From an uncultured Pelagibacteraceae bacterium (GTDB lineage: Bacteria; Pseudomonadota; Alphaproteobacteria; Pelagibacterales; Pelagibacteraceae), in assembly GCA_902544135.1 (NCBI GenBank), contig CACCBF010000004.1:1-64000 (forward strand): a stretch of 64,000 nt of DNA, in the 5' to 3' direction. Positions 19,164 through 27,793 of this stretch are shown here, piece by piece (positions within the stretch are counted from its first letter, which is position 1; every line of letters begins with the position of its first letter). The notes under the pieces were generated by a model. It saw only the letters and a program-made list of their open reading frames with translations, made no database searches and was not told the origin of the DNA. Made by a program: the position numbers and the translations under genes.

Positions 19164-19193
19164 AAAGGCCTGACTAATATTAGTCAGGCCTTT
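19164..19193 (-). terminator. perfect 30-base palindrome between binding-protein and permease genes
   Basis: A perfect 15-bp stem centred at 19178/19179 with GGCCTGACTAAT/ATTAGTCAGGCC arms. On the minus strand it is followed by a run of eight T residues, a classical rho-independent terminator just after the binding-protein gene. Partial read-through would make the permease and ATPase at lower level than the binding protein. Confidence 0.85.
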
Positions 19194-19204
19194 AATTCAT
19201 ATTT

Positions 19205-20128
19205 TTATCTATAACCTTGAGCTGCCCATTTAATTACTTTAGACGCATTGTCAGGAGTAACAAACCCAGGTCCAGTCATTACTACACCTGCTGGCATTGT
19301 TCCCCATCTCATATATTGTCCAAAGATAGCTATTGGTAAATATCCTTGTAGATATTGCTGTTGGTCAATTAAAAACTCTACTTTTCCTGCAGCAGCAGCT
19401 TTTAACATATTTGGAGACATATCAAATGTTCCTAATCTTACAGAACCAACTTTTCCAGCTGACTCAAGTGCTTTCAAAGCTGCTTCACCAGATAATCCAG
19501 CACCTAAAGTTAGAATAGTGTCATAGCCACCACCTAATTTTGCAGCAACAGCTTTTTGAATTTCTGTTGGGTCATTTGATGTACCTAAAATATCAACAGA
19601 TCCACCAAAACCTTTTTTGAAACCAGCACATCTTCTATCAAGTGCAACGTTTCCTACCTCATGGTTAACACATAATGCTTTTTTTCCACCAGCAGCTTTC
19701 ATTTTTTGTCCACCACCTACACCTGCTTCAAACTCAGTTTGTCCAACGTGTGCACTAATTCCTAAAGATGCATAATCATCAGATCCAGAGTTCATTGATA
19801 TTACAGGAATACCAGCAGCAATTGCAGCTTTAACTGATTTTCCTAAGGCTGCAGCATCTGGTAATGTGATCACTATACCTTTTGGTTTTTGTGATACAGC
19901 ATTATCAATTAATTTTGCCATTTCTACCATGTCAAAAGTAGCTGGTGCTGTGTATTTGCAAGACACTCCCATGTCTTTACATCCAGCATCAACTCCATTT
20001 TTAGCAACTGACCAGAAAGGATCGTTTGCTTGACCATGAGAAACAACAATTATATCTACAGCTAAAGCAGATACAGACATCATTGTCCATGCAGCTAAAG
20101 CCAATATAAAGTTTTTTATTGTTTTCAT
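19205..20128 (-). CDS. periplasmic sugar/cyclitol-binding protein of ABC transporter
   Basis: A 307-residue periplasmic-binding protein (Peripla_BP_4 class). Residues 1-23 are a Sec signal peptide ending ALA. VDIIVVSHGQANDPFWSVAKNG opens the first lobe, and VITLPDAAALGKSVKAAIAAGIPVISMNSG the hinge region. It is the promoter-proximal gene of the transporter and, with the terminator after it, likely the most abundant product. Substrate inferred from neighbouring iolG and iolE: myo-inositol or similar. Confidence 0.9.
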   Translation of the reverse strand: MKTIKNFILALAAWTMMSVSALAVDIIVVSHGQANDPFWSVAKNGVDAGCKDMGVSCKYTAPATFDMVEMAKLIDNAVSQKPKGIVITLPDAAALGKSVKAAIAAGIPVISMNSGSDDYASLGISAHVGQTEFEAGVGGGQKMKAAGGKKALCVNHEVGNVALDRRCAGFKKGFGGSVDILGTSNDPTEIQKAVAAKLGGGYDTILTLGAGLSGEAALKALESAGKVGSVRLGTFDMSPNMLKAAAAGKVEFLIDQQQYLQGYLPIAIFGQYMRWGTMPAGVVMTGPGFVTPDNASKVIKWAAQGYR

Positions 20129-20229
20129 TATTCCCCTTTCATTAAAGTTAACTTTTAAAAGTAAAATCTAATCAAAATATCATTTAGTTGTAAAGCAGAC
20201 AGGTTGTATTCTACTAAGGGTTGATTCAA

Positions 20230-21231
20230 TTAAAGATTAAGTTTTTCAAACTTTTTTGATCTTAAAGATTTTTGAGCTGCATTCGCAATTATCAGAGCTT
20301 TTCTTCCCTCCTCAAATCCTGCAAGAGGTTGAATTTTCTTTCTAATAAATTTTGCAAAATCCTTTAATTGATTTTTATAAGCATCTTTATACCTCTCAAT
20401 AAAAAAATTAAGCAAAGGAGATTTATTCGAAGTTGATTGTGCAGAATATAAAGATGTCTCGTTTTGTCTTTTATTTTCTGAAATTAACATACCTTTTGAT
20501 CCAAATAATTCTATTCTTTGATCATAACCGAAACTACAATGTCTGGAATTAGTTATTATGCACTGAACACCAGCTCCAGATCTAATTATGGTCGATGCTA
20601 ATTCAAAATCTTTTATTTTATCAAATCTTTTGTCTGATATGTTGCTACCAGAAGCTATTATTTTTATAGGCTCATCATTACCAAGGTAGAATCTAACAAG
20701 ATCAAAATCATGGATCATCATATCTCTAAAAATACCACCAGATTCTTTTAGATATTTCATAGTTGGTGGGGCAGGATCACGACTAGTGATAATAATTTTT
20801 TCTAATTTACCTATTTTTCCACTAAGTAATTGTTTTCTTAAATTATTGTGTGTTGGATCATATCGTCTATTAAAACCTAATTGTATTTTTGGATTTAATT
20901 TATTAATTTTTTTTTTACAGGACTCAATTTTTTTAATACTTAAATCCAGTGGTTTTTCACAAAAGATAATTTTTCTATTTTTAACACAATCTAAAATAAA
21001 TCTAATATGTGTCGATGTTGTTGAGGCAATAAAAATAGCTTTTACATCTTTATCTTTATAAGCCACAGATGGATTGTTTATAGCTTTTGTTTTTAATGTT
21101 TTTGAATATCTTTTTGATAATTTTTGTTCAATGTCATAAATATATTTAAGATTAAAATCTTTACTACGCATTAAATTTTTTCCATGCATAATACCAATTC
21201 TACCAAGTCCAAATAAAGCTATATCAATCAT
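20230..21231 (-). CDS. iolG: inositol 2-dehydrogenase (Gfo/Idh/MocA family)
   Basis: A 333-residue NAD-dependent oxidoreductase with the Rossmann start MIDIALFGLGRIGIMHGKNL and the family motif FCEKPLD near residue 95. LGFNRRYDPTHNNLRKQL and SGGIFRDMMIHDFDLVRF match inositol dehydrogenases, which oxidise myo-inositol to 2-keto-myo-inositol. It diverges from iolE with 44 bases between, so the two probably share control. A different polyol substrate is possible but less likely here. Confidence 0.88.
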   Translation of the reverse strand: MIDIALFGLGRIGIMHGKNLMRSKDFNLKYIYDIEQKLSKRYSKTLKTKAINNPSVAYKDKDVKAIFIASTTSTHIRFILDCVKNRKIIFCEKPLDLSIKKIESCKKKINKLNPKIQLGFNRRYDPTHNNLRKQLLSGKIGKLEKIIITSRDPAPPTMKYLKESGGIFRDMMIHDFDLVRFYLGNDEPIKIIASGSNISDKRFDKIKDFELASTIIRSGAGVQCIITNSRHCSFGYDQRIELFGSKGMLISENKRQNETSLYSAQSTSNKSPLLNFFIERYKDAYKNQLKDFAKFIRKKIQPLAGFEEGRKALIIANAAQKSLRSKKFEKLNL

Positions 21232-21275
21232 TTAAAATTTGTATTAAAATAATAACTTAACTAAAAAAATTTCTT

Positions 21276-22178
21276 ATGTCAGTAAAATTAGGAGTTGCAC
21301 CTATCGCATGGACTAATGATGACATGCCTGAGTTAGGTGGTGAAACTACATTAGAACAATGTTTAAAAGAAGCCAATGAAGCAGGCTACATAGGCATAGA
21401 GTCTGGTGGAAAATTTCCAAAGAAATCTTCGGAATTAATTCCAAAATTAGATCAATTTAATCTTAAACTTTGCTCAGGATGGTATGGCGCTAATCTAAGA
21501 AAAAATTCTGTTGAGGAAGAAAAAAAATCCATTCAAGAACAACTAGATTTATTTAAAGATTGTGATGCACCTTGTATAGTTTTCGCGGAAGTTTCTGGCT
21601 CTATACAAGGAGATCCTAATAGAAAATTATCAACTCGGCCTCAAATGGAAAGGGATGAATGGCAGAAGTTTTGTGAAAAAATTTCTGAACTAGGAAAATA
21701 TTTAGAGGATGAAGGGATGCCTTTGGCATATCATCATCACATGGGAACAGTAATTGAAACTCAAAAAGACACTGAAAGACTCATAGAAAATACTCATGAA
21801 AGTGTAAAATTAACATTAGATACAGGACATATGTTATTTGCAAAAGGGGACTCCAAATCCATATTACAAAATTATTATGAAAGAATTTTGCACGTCCATT
21901 GTAAAGATATAAGAAAACAAGTTCTTGAAAAATCTTTAAAAGAGGACTTAAGTTTTAGAGGTGCTTTCTTAGAAGGTGCGTTTACAGTACCAGGAGATGG
22001 TTGTATTGATTATCAACCTTTATTTAATGTATTAAAAAATAATAATTATTCAGGATGGTTGGTAGTTGAGGCAGAGCAGGATCCGGCAAAAGCAAATCCG
22101 TTAGAGTATGCAAAAATTGGTTATAATTATCTTACAGATACATTAAAAAAATCTGAAATTGAAATTTATAAAAATTGA
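21276..22178 (+). CDS. iolE: inosose dehydratase
   Basis: A 300-residue xylose-isomerase-like TIM barrel. VAPIAWTNDDMPELGGETTLEQCLKEA is characteristic of IolE, which dehydrates 2-keto-myo-inositol. Metal-site residues are in AYHHHMGTVIET, KLTLDTGHMLFA, HVHCKDIR and VPGDGCIDYQPLF, and VVEAEQDPAKANPLEYAKIGY is the typical tail. It is alone on the plus strand between two minus-strand blocks, divergent from iolG. Confidence 0.93.
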   Translation: MSVKLGVAPIAWTNDDMPELGGETTLEQCLKEANEAGYIGIESGGKFPKKSSELIPKLDQFNLKLCSGWYGANLRKNSVEEEKKSIQEQLDLFKDCDAPCIVFAEVSGSIQGDPNRKLSTRPQMERDEWQKFCEKISELGKYLEDEGMPLAYHHHMGTVIETQKDTERLIENTHESVKLTLDTGHMLFAKGDSKSILQNYYERILHVHCKDIRKQVLEKSLKEDLSFRGAFLEGAFTVPGDGCIDYQPLFNVLKNNNYSGWLVVEAEQDPAKANPLEYAKIGYNYLTDTLKKSEIEIYKN

Positions 22179-22679
22179 TTATCTATAGAGTGAAGTTAGT
22201 TCATTATTTCCGGCAGCAACACATGGAGATTTAAAACAAGTACCCACAACCCATTCAGATCCAGGATCAGGTAAAAAATTTGATGACATCACAAATATAA
22301 CACCCATCTCAACTGATTGCCCCGCCTTACCTTCTGCTTTAATTCTAGGATCAGGATCAGTTTTTACTTTAGTATCCTCTGAAAAAGGATTCTCTATATT
22401 AAGATTTTTGTTTATATAATTCACAACTTTGGATGAGGACCACTCGCCATTACACGGATCACCCCAAACAGTCAATTTACCTTCATCATTATTCCCGCAA
22501 TTATTTATTTCTCCATTGATAAAATCGACTACTTTCTTATGATTTTCTTTGACTAAGTTAGCTTTTGCTTCAACTGCGGGCCTTGTACTTGCGGTCCAAA
22601 TCAACATCCCAACCACATATACCAATGATAACAATACTAATGCTTCTAATAGTCCAAAATTTTTGAAATTTATTCGCAT
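22179..22679 (-). CDS. unknown membrane-anchored protein
   Basis: A 166-residue protein with one N-terminal hydrophobic helix (residues ~9-29, LLEALVLLSLVYVVGMLIW) and a polar, presumably periplasmic domain. Four cysteines (NNCGN, DPCNG, GTCFKSPC) suggest disulfides. The start resembles a prepilin leader (NFG then LLEAL), but Glu is at +3 after the Gly, not +5. It is 2 bases downstream of the hydroxyacid dehydrogenase gene and abuts iolE's stop. I do not recognise a family; it may be a helper of surface or transport function. Confidence 0.7.
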   Translation of the reverse strand: MRINFKNFGLLEALVLLSLVYVVGMLIWTASTRPAVEAKANLVKENHKKVVDFINGEINNCGNNDEGKLTVWGDPCNGEWSSSKVVNYINKNLNIENPFSEDTKVKTDPDPRIKAEGKAGQSVEMGVIFVMSSNFLPDPGSEWVVGTCFKSPCVAAGNNELTSLYR

Positions 22680-22681
22680 AA

Positions 22682-23647
22682 TTAAAGTTTAATAATTTTT
22701 GATTTGTCTAATTTTTTTTCAAAAAAATCAATTATATTTTGTATTGTTTCTTTTCCCATTCTTATCATGCATTCCTCAGTAAATGCAGCGGTATGAGGAC
22801 TTAAAAAAACTTTATTGTTTTTTAGCAAAGGATTATCTTCTTTAGGTGGTTCTGTTTCAAAAACATCTAAACCTGCACCGAATATAAGACTTTCATTTAA
22901 TGCTTTATCTAAGTCATTCTCATTAATCATTCCACCTCTTGCAGCATTAATAATTATACAATTTTTCCTCATTGTTTTAATTAAGTCATAATTGATAATA
23001 TTTTTCGTTTTTTCATTAAGAGGCATATGTAAAGTGATGACATCCATAGATTTTACTGCTTCTGTAAGATCTTCAACTTTTTTTCCACCCAATTCCTCAA
23101 TAATATCTTTTGAAACAAATGGATCATAAACAAAAACATTCATTTCAAATCCTTTGCATCTTCTAATTAAAGATTGACCAATTCTACCAAATCCAGCAAT
23201 TAAAATATTTTTTTTCCAAAGTTCAATTGTTTTTGGAAGTTTATTTCTATTAGAAAAATTTCCTGTTTTAACAGCCTCATCATACATGTTTTTTCTCTTT
23301 GATATATTGAGCAACATAAACATAACATGTTCTGCCACCGCAACAGCATTTGCTGTAGCCGTAATTGCCAAGGTGATATTTTTTTCTTTAGAAGACTTGA
23401 GATCAATATTGTCGTACCCAACGCCATGGCGAGATATAATCTTAAGTTTTTTTGATATATTGATTAATTCGCTAGATAAATTTGCTGTTCTAATTGATAG
23501 ACCATCACACTCCAAAATTTTTTGTTTAATATCTTTGTCATCTATGTTTTCAATAATCTCATAATCATAATTTGTGTTATTCTTTATGAGATCTATCCCC
23601 GCTTTATGAATAGGTTGAATTATCAAAATTTTTTTTTTATCTGACAC
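22682..23647 (-). CDS. D-2-hydroxyacid dehydrogenase (SerA/GyaR-like)
   Basis: A 321-residue NAD-dependent D-isomer 2-hydroxyacid dehydrogenase. The nucleotide-binding loop is IAGFGRIGQSLIRRCKGF, catalytic residues lie in NAARGGMINENDL (Arg), DVFETEPPKEDNPLL (Glu) and FLSPHTAAFTEE (His). It could be a phosphoglycerate, glyoxylate or hydroxypyruvate reductase. Position after the HpcH-type aldolase and aldehyde dehydrogenase suggests reduction of a 2-oxoacid released in the same pathway. Confidence 0.88.
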   Translation of the reverse strand: MSDKKKILIIQPIHKAGIDLIKNNTNYDYEIIENIDDKDIKQKILECDGLSIRTANLSSELINISKKLKIISRHGVGYDNIDLKSSKEKNITLAITATANAVAVAEHVMFMLLNISKRKNMYDEAVKTGNFSNRNKLPKTIELWKKNILIAGFGRIGQSLIRRCKGFEMNVFVYDPFVSKDIIEELGGKKVEDLTEAVKSMDVITLHMPLNEKTKNIINYDLIKTMRKNCIIINAARGGMINENDLDKALNESLIFGAGLDVFETEPPKEDNPLLKNNKVFLSPHTAAFTEECMIRMGKETIQNIIDFFEKKLDKSKIIKL

Positions 23648-23653
23648 TTAAAT

Positions 23654-24445
23654 TTAGTAAGCTTTAGAGTCTTCTTTTGATTTGATTGATTTTAATTTAG
23701 ATACAGCATCTTTTGCACCTGCACTCATATACCTTTGATCGGATCCAATGGTTACCAAATTAAATCCTAAATTAAGCATTTTTTTTGCATACTCTGGACT
23801 AGCATTATGAATACCTGCAAAAATTTTATTTTTTTTTGCATGTTCCAAGATATTCAAAATCTTTTCATAAGTTGGACTTCCTTCACGATTATCAAAAGCT
23901 GGTTTTTGACCTATAGCCAGACTTAAATCAGCAGGTCCAATATAAATTCCATCTATTCCAGGCGTACTCATAATTTCATCTAATTTATCTAAGGCTTCTT
24001 TTGTCTCTATCATTGCCATTTTTAAAATCTCATCATTTGCAAAATCTCCATAATCTGAACCTCCATAAATTAATCCTCTAATTGGTCCAAAACTTCTAAA
24101 CCCTTTAGGGGGATACATGCATGCTTGAACAAATTTTTCAGCTTCAAATTTGTTGCTCACCATTGGACAAATTACGCCGTAGCACCCTGCATCTAAAATT
24201 TTCATTATTTGTCCTGGTTCATTCCAGTTTACTCTTGCTAAAGGAGTAACATCCGTAGATGAAATTGATTGCAGCATTTGTAATGCATTTGGATAATCTA
24301 TAACACCATGTTGCATATCAATTGTAAGCGAGTCCCAACCTTGATGAGACATTACTTCCGCTGAAAAAGAGCTAGGAATTTGTAACCAGCCATTAATTAT
24401 TTGCTCACCATCTCTCATCATCTTTTTTATTTTATTTGGCCTCAT
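23654..24445 (-). CDS. HpcH/HpaI family 2-oxoacid aldolase
   Basis: A 263-residue class II pyruvate-type aldolase. It has the family's GWDSLTIDMQHGVIDYP segment, the Arg in LARVNWNEPGQIMKILDAG, metal ligands in MAMIETKEALDKLDEI (Glu) and GIDGIYIGPADLSLAIG (Asp), and FAGIHNASPEYAKK. Such enzymes cleave or form 4-hydroxy-2-oxoacids to pyruvate plus an aldehyde. One base separates it from the aldehyde dehydrogenase, whose substrate may be that aldehyde. Confidence 0.9.
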   Translation of the reverse strand: MRPNKIKKMMRDGEQIINGWLQIPSSFSAEVMSHQGWDSLTIDMQHGVIDYPNALQMLQSISSTDVTPLARVNWNEPGQIMKILDAGCYGVICPMVSNKFEAEKFVQACMYPPKGFRSFGPIRGLIYGGSDYGDFANDEILKMAMIETKEALDKLDEIMSTPGIDGIYIGPADLSLAIGQKPAFDNREGSPTYEKILNILEHAKKNKIFAGIHNASPEYAKKMLNLGFNLVTIGSDQRYMSAGAKDAVSKLKSIKSKEDSKAY

Positions 24446-24446
24446 T

Positions 24447-25889
24447 TTAAGATTTCAAACCAAGGTGAGTGTACTTTATATTAAGATAATCTTTAATTGC
24501 CATTGAACCACCTTCACGTCCATATCCAGTTTGTTTAATTCCACCAAAAGGTGCCTCAGCTATCGCAACTGCAGGAGTATTAACCGCTACAGTACCAGTT
24601 TCCATTAATTCTGAAGCTCTGTGAGCTTTGTCCATAGAATTTGTATAAATATAACTACATAATCCTAAGTCGTTATCATTAGCTCTCTCAACTACTTCAT
24701 CAAAAGTTTTAAATGACAACATTGGAACTAATGGACCAAATGGTTCTTGTTTCATTATTGTAAAATTATCCTTTACATTGTCAAAAACCGTTGGCTCATA
24801 AAAATATCCTTTGTTAAAACCTTGAGGTCTTTTTCCACCCAACAAAACTTTTGCTCCTTCCTTTTTAGTTGTTTCAACCAATTCTTCGATTTCTCCTAAT
24901 CTTTTTGCAGTTGTTAATGGACCTAATTGAACTCCTTCATCTAAACCATTTCCAATTTTTAATTTTTTTGTTCTTTCAATAAATGCATTAATGAATTCAT
25001 CTTTTCTATTTTCTTGTATATAAAATCTGTTAGGTGAAATACAAACTTGACCATTATTTCTAAATTTTGCAGTAATTGCCATATCTGCAACTTTATTTAT
25101 ATCAACATCATCAAAAACTATAAAAGGTGAGTGTCCACTAAGCTCCATTGTTACTCTTTGAACTTTGTCAGCGGCTTTTTTTAAGATTAATTTTCCTACT
25201 CTTGTTGATCCAGTAATTGAAACCTTTTTAATAATATCAGACTCTAACAACTCATTTGAAATACTTTCAGGATCTCCTGATAATAAGTTTACAACTCCAG
25301 GAGGGACTCCCGCTTCTTTACAAATATCTACTAACTCCATTACTGTTCCTGGAGTAATTACATCAGGCTTACAAATTACTGAACATCCGGCAGCTAATGC
25401 TGTTGAAATTTTTCTCGCTGCTAGAATTAAAGGAAAATTCCATGGCACTAAAGCTGCTACAACTCCAACTGGCTGATAATAAACATGAACTCTCGTATCT
25501 GGAAATCGACTTTCGACTGTTTGTCCATAAATTCTCTTTGTTTCTTCAGCATTCCACTCAAAAATATCAGCAGCCCCACCAGTTTCGCCAATTCCCTCAG
25601 CTAAAGGTTTTCCAACTTCAATCGTTAACCATTTTGCTAAAACATCTTGTTTTTTTCTTAAAAGATCAGCAATTTTTCTAATAATATATGATCTCTGCCA
25701 AGGTAAAGTGTTTTTCCAAACTTCCAAACCTTTCTCTGCAGATTTAAGAGCTTTTTGAACATCTGCTGAAGACGCTTTAGACGCTTGGCCAATAATTTCT
25801 TCCGTAGCAGGATTTATAACATCGTAAGTTTCTTTTTTTTCCGCTTGTTGCCACTTACCATCAATGAACTGCCCAAATTTACTATACAT
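24447..25889 (-). CDS. NAD(P)-dependent aldehyde dehydrogenase (succinate-semialdehyde dehydrogenase-like)
   Basis: A 480-residue aldehyde dehydrogenase. PWNFPLILAARKISTALAAG binds cofactor, MELSGHSPFIVFDDVD has the general-base Glu and FRNNGQVCISPNRFY the catalytic Cys; the tail is FGGIKQTGYGREGG. It resembles GabD-type enzymes more than CoA-acylating IolA. The frame continues 37 codons upstream into the iolD promoter; I chose ATG 25889 (MYSKFGQFIDGKW), where homology begins. First gene of the minus block running to 22179. Confidence 0.9.
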   Translation of the reverse strand: MYSKFGQFIDGKWQQAEKKETYDVINPATEEIIGQASKASSADVQKALKSAEKGLEVWKNTLPWQRSYIIRKIADLLRKKQDVLAKWLTIEVGKPLAEGIGETGGAADIFEWNAEETKRIYGQTVESRFPDTRVHVYYQPVGVVAALVPWNFPLILAARKISTALAAGCSVICKPDVITPGTVMELVDICKEAGVPPGVVNLLSGDPESISNELLESDIIKKVSITGSTRVGKLILKKAADKVQRVTMELSGHSPFIVFDDVDINKVADMAITAKFRNNGQVCISPNRFYIQENRKDEFINAFIERTKKLKIGNGLDEGVQLGPLTTAKRLGEIEELVETTKKEGAKVLLGGKRPQGFNKGYFYEPTVFDNVKDNFTIMKQEPFGPLVPMLSFKTFDEVVERANDNDLGLCSYIYTNSMDKAHRASELMETGTVAVNTPAVAIAEAPFGGIKQTGYGREGGSMAIKDYLNIKYTHLGLKS

Positions 25890-25943
25890 AATTTTTATTT
25901 TATGGTTAATTAAGCGAAATTTTAAGAGAATATATCTACAATT

Positions 25944-27788
25944 ATGAAAAAAATAAAGCTTACATGTGCTCATGCAATTGTAAAGTTCCTGACTTCTCAA
26001 AAAATTCTTATCGATGGTAAAAAAGAACCTTTATTCGCTGGTGCTTTTGGAATATTTGGTCATGGTAATGTAGCTTGTTTAGGACAAGCTTTAGAGGAAA
26101 ATAAAGATAAAATTCCAACTTATAGAGGTCATCATGAGCAAAACATGGCTTTAACAGGAATTGCTTACGCTAGAGCAAAAAGAAGAAAACAAGTATTTGT
26201 AGCAACAAGTTCTGTAGGTCCTGGTTCTACAAATATGGTAACAGCTGCAGCAGTTGCGATGAGTAATAGACTGCCAATTTTATTTCTTCCGGGTGATACT
26301 TACGCAAACAGAATGCCTGATCCAGTTTTACAACAAGTAGAACATTTTAATAATCCAGGAATTACTCAAAATGATGCTTTTAAACCAGTTACAAAATATT
26401 TTGATAGAATAACTAGACCAGAACAAATTTTACAAACATTTCCCCAAGCTGTACAAGTTTTACTAGACCCAGCTGATTGTGGTCCAGTATGCATATCTCT
26501 ATGCCAGGATATACAAGGTGAAATTTTTGATTATCCTGAGGATTTTTTTAAAGAAAAAATCCATAATATACGAAGACCAAGACCTGATGATTTTCAAATA
26601 AAAGAGGCAGCTGAAAAAATTAAAAAATCAAAAAATCCAATCATAATTTCTGGTGGAGGTGTTTTTTACTCAGATGCAATGGAGGAACTTTCTACTTTTG
26701 CAGTTAAACACAATATACCTGTAACACAAACTGTAATGGGTTATTCTTCTATGAAAAGAGATCATTCTCATTTTTTAGGACCTATTGGAGGTCTAGGAGG
26801 AAAAGCAGCAAACAACTTTGCAAAAAAAACTGATTTAGCAATTGCTATTGGAACTAAGTTAGGAGATTTCACAACTGGGTCATGGTCCAATTTTGAAAAT
26901 CCAAATTTTTCATTAGTATCAATTAATGTTGCAAGATTTGATGCTAGTAAACATATGGCACAATCAATTATTGGAGATGCAAAAGTTTCTTTAAATGAAC
27001 TATCACAAGCTTTAGGTGATTGGAAAGCATCTGAGGAATGGCATAAAAAATCAAGAGATGAACTTAAATCTTGGAATGAATATGTTGATAAAGAAAGTGG
27101 ACCAACTAATCAAAAACTTCCAAGTTATGCACATGCAGTTGGTGCAATTTATAGAAACTCTGATCCAAGTGATATCGCTGTTACTGCAGCTGGAGGTTTG
27201 GTAGGTGAAGTTGTTCAAATTTGGAGACCAAGAGAGCTTAATACTCATGAAACAGAGTGGGGCTTTAGTTGTATGAGTTATGAAATTTCTGGAGCTTTAG
27301 GAATTAAAATGGCCAACCCAAACAAAGAAGTTATCACATTTGTAGGTGATGGATCATATTTACTTTATAATTCAGATATATATTCATCTGTAATAACTAA
27401 TAATAAACTAATTGTAATTGTCTGTGATAATGGTGGTCACGCTGTCATTAATAGGCTTCAATTATTTAAAGGTGGAAAAGAATTTAATTGTTTGTTTGAG
27501 AGTTCAAATGTTTCAAATTTAGTAAAAGTAAATTTTGCAAAACATGCAGAAAGTATGGGGGCAAAGTCTGAAGAGGTAAGTTCTATTAATGAATTAGAGG
27601 AAGCTTTCAAAAGAGCGAAGAAATCAAAAGTGACTTACGTTATTTCAATCAAAACTCATTCGTATCAATGGCTTGAAGGATCAGCTTATTGGGAAAGTCC
27701 AACTTTAGAAATTCCCAAAACCAAAGAAAATGAAAAAGCTCTAAAATTACACAAAGAAGGTAAAGCAAAACAAAGACAGGGAGTATAA
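25944..27788 (+). CDS. iolD: 3D-(3,5/4)-trihydroxycyclohexane-1,2-dione hydrolase
   Basis: A 614-residue TPP-dependent enzyme that opens the ring of the diketo-cyclitol made by IolE, giving 5-deoxyglucuronate. Typical IolD features are AGAFGIFGHGNVACLGQAL at the N-terminus, TYRGHHEQNMALTGIAYA with the TPP-activating Glu, and the TPP-binding GDGSYLLYNSDI segment. Length is a little below the usual ~640. It is divergent from the aldehyde dehydrogenase and followed after 5 bases by a MocA oxidoreductase. Confidence 0.95.
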   Translation: MKKIKLTCAHAIVKFLTSQKILIDGKKEPLFAGAFGIFGHGNVACLGQALEENKDKIPTYRGHHEQNMALTGIAYARAKRRKQVFVATSSVGPGSTNMVTAAAVAMSNRLPILFLPGDTYANRMPDPVLQQVEHFNNPGITQNDAFKPVTKYFDRITRPEQILQTFPQAVQVLLDPADCGPVCISLCQDIQGEIFDYPEDFFKEKIHNIRRPRPDDFQIKEAAEKIKKSKNPIIISGGGVFYSDAMEELSTFAVKHNIPVTQTVMGYSSMKRDHSHFLGPIGGLGGKAANNFAKKTDLAIAIGTKLGDFTTGSWSNFENPNFSLVSINVARFDASKHMAQSIIGDAKVSLNELSQALGDWKASEEWHKKSRDELKSWNEYVDKESGPTNQKLPSYAHAVGAIYRNSDPSDIAVTAAGGLVGEVVQIWRPRELNTHETEWGFSCMSYEISGALGIKMANPNKEVITFVGDGSYLLYNSDIYSSVITNNKLIVIVCDNGGHAVINRLQLFKGGKEFNCLFESSNVSNLVKVNFAKHAESMGAKSEEVSSINELEEAFKRAKKSKVTYVISIKTHSYQWLEGSAYWESPTLEIPKTKENEKALKLHKEGKAKQRQGV

Positions 27789-27793
27789 CCCTA

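Noticed and set aside
20188-20194. Single TTGTAAA before the ABC binding-protein gene as another ScfR site
   Set aside because: A lone 7-base match is expected often by chance in this AT-rich sequence and has no partner nearby.
22600-22679. Type IV prepilin leader at the start of the 22179-22679 gene
   Set aside because: After the Gly, the Glu is at +3 instead of the required +5 and no pilus genes are near.
25890-26000. N-terminal 37-codon extension of the aldehyde dehydrogenase at 24447
   Set aside because: It overlaps the iolD start, has Cys/Tyr-rich non-conserved sequence, and the protein family begins at MYSKFGQ.
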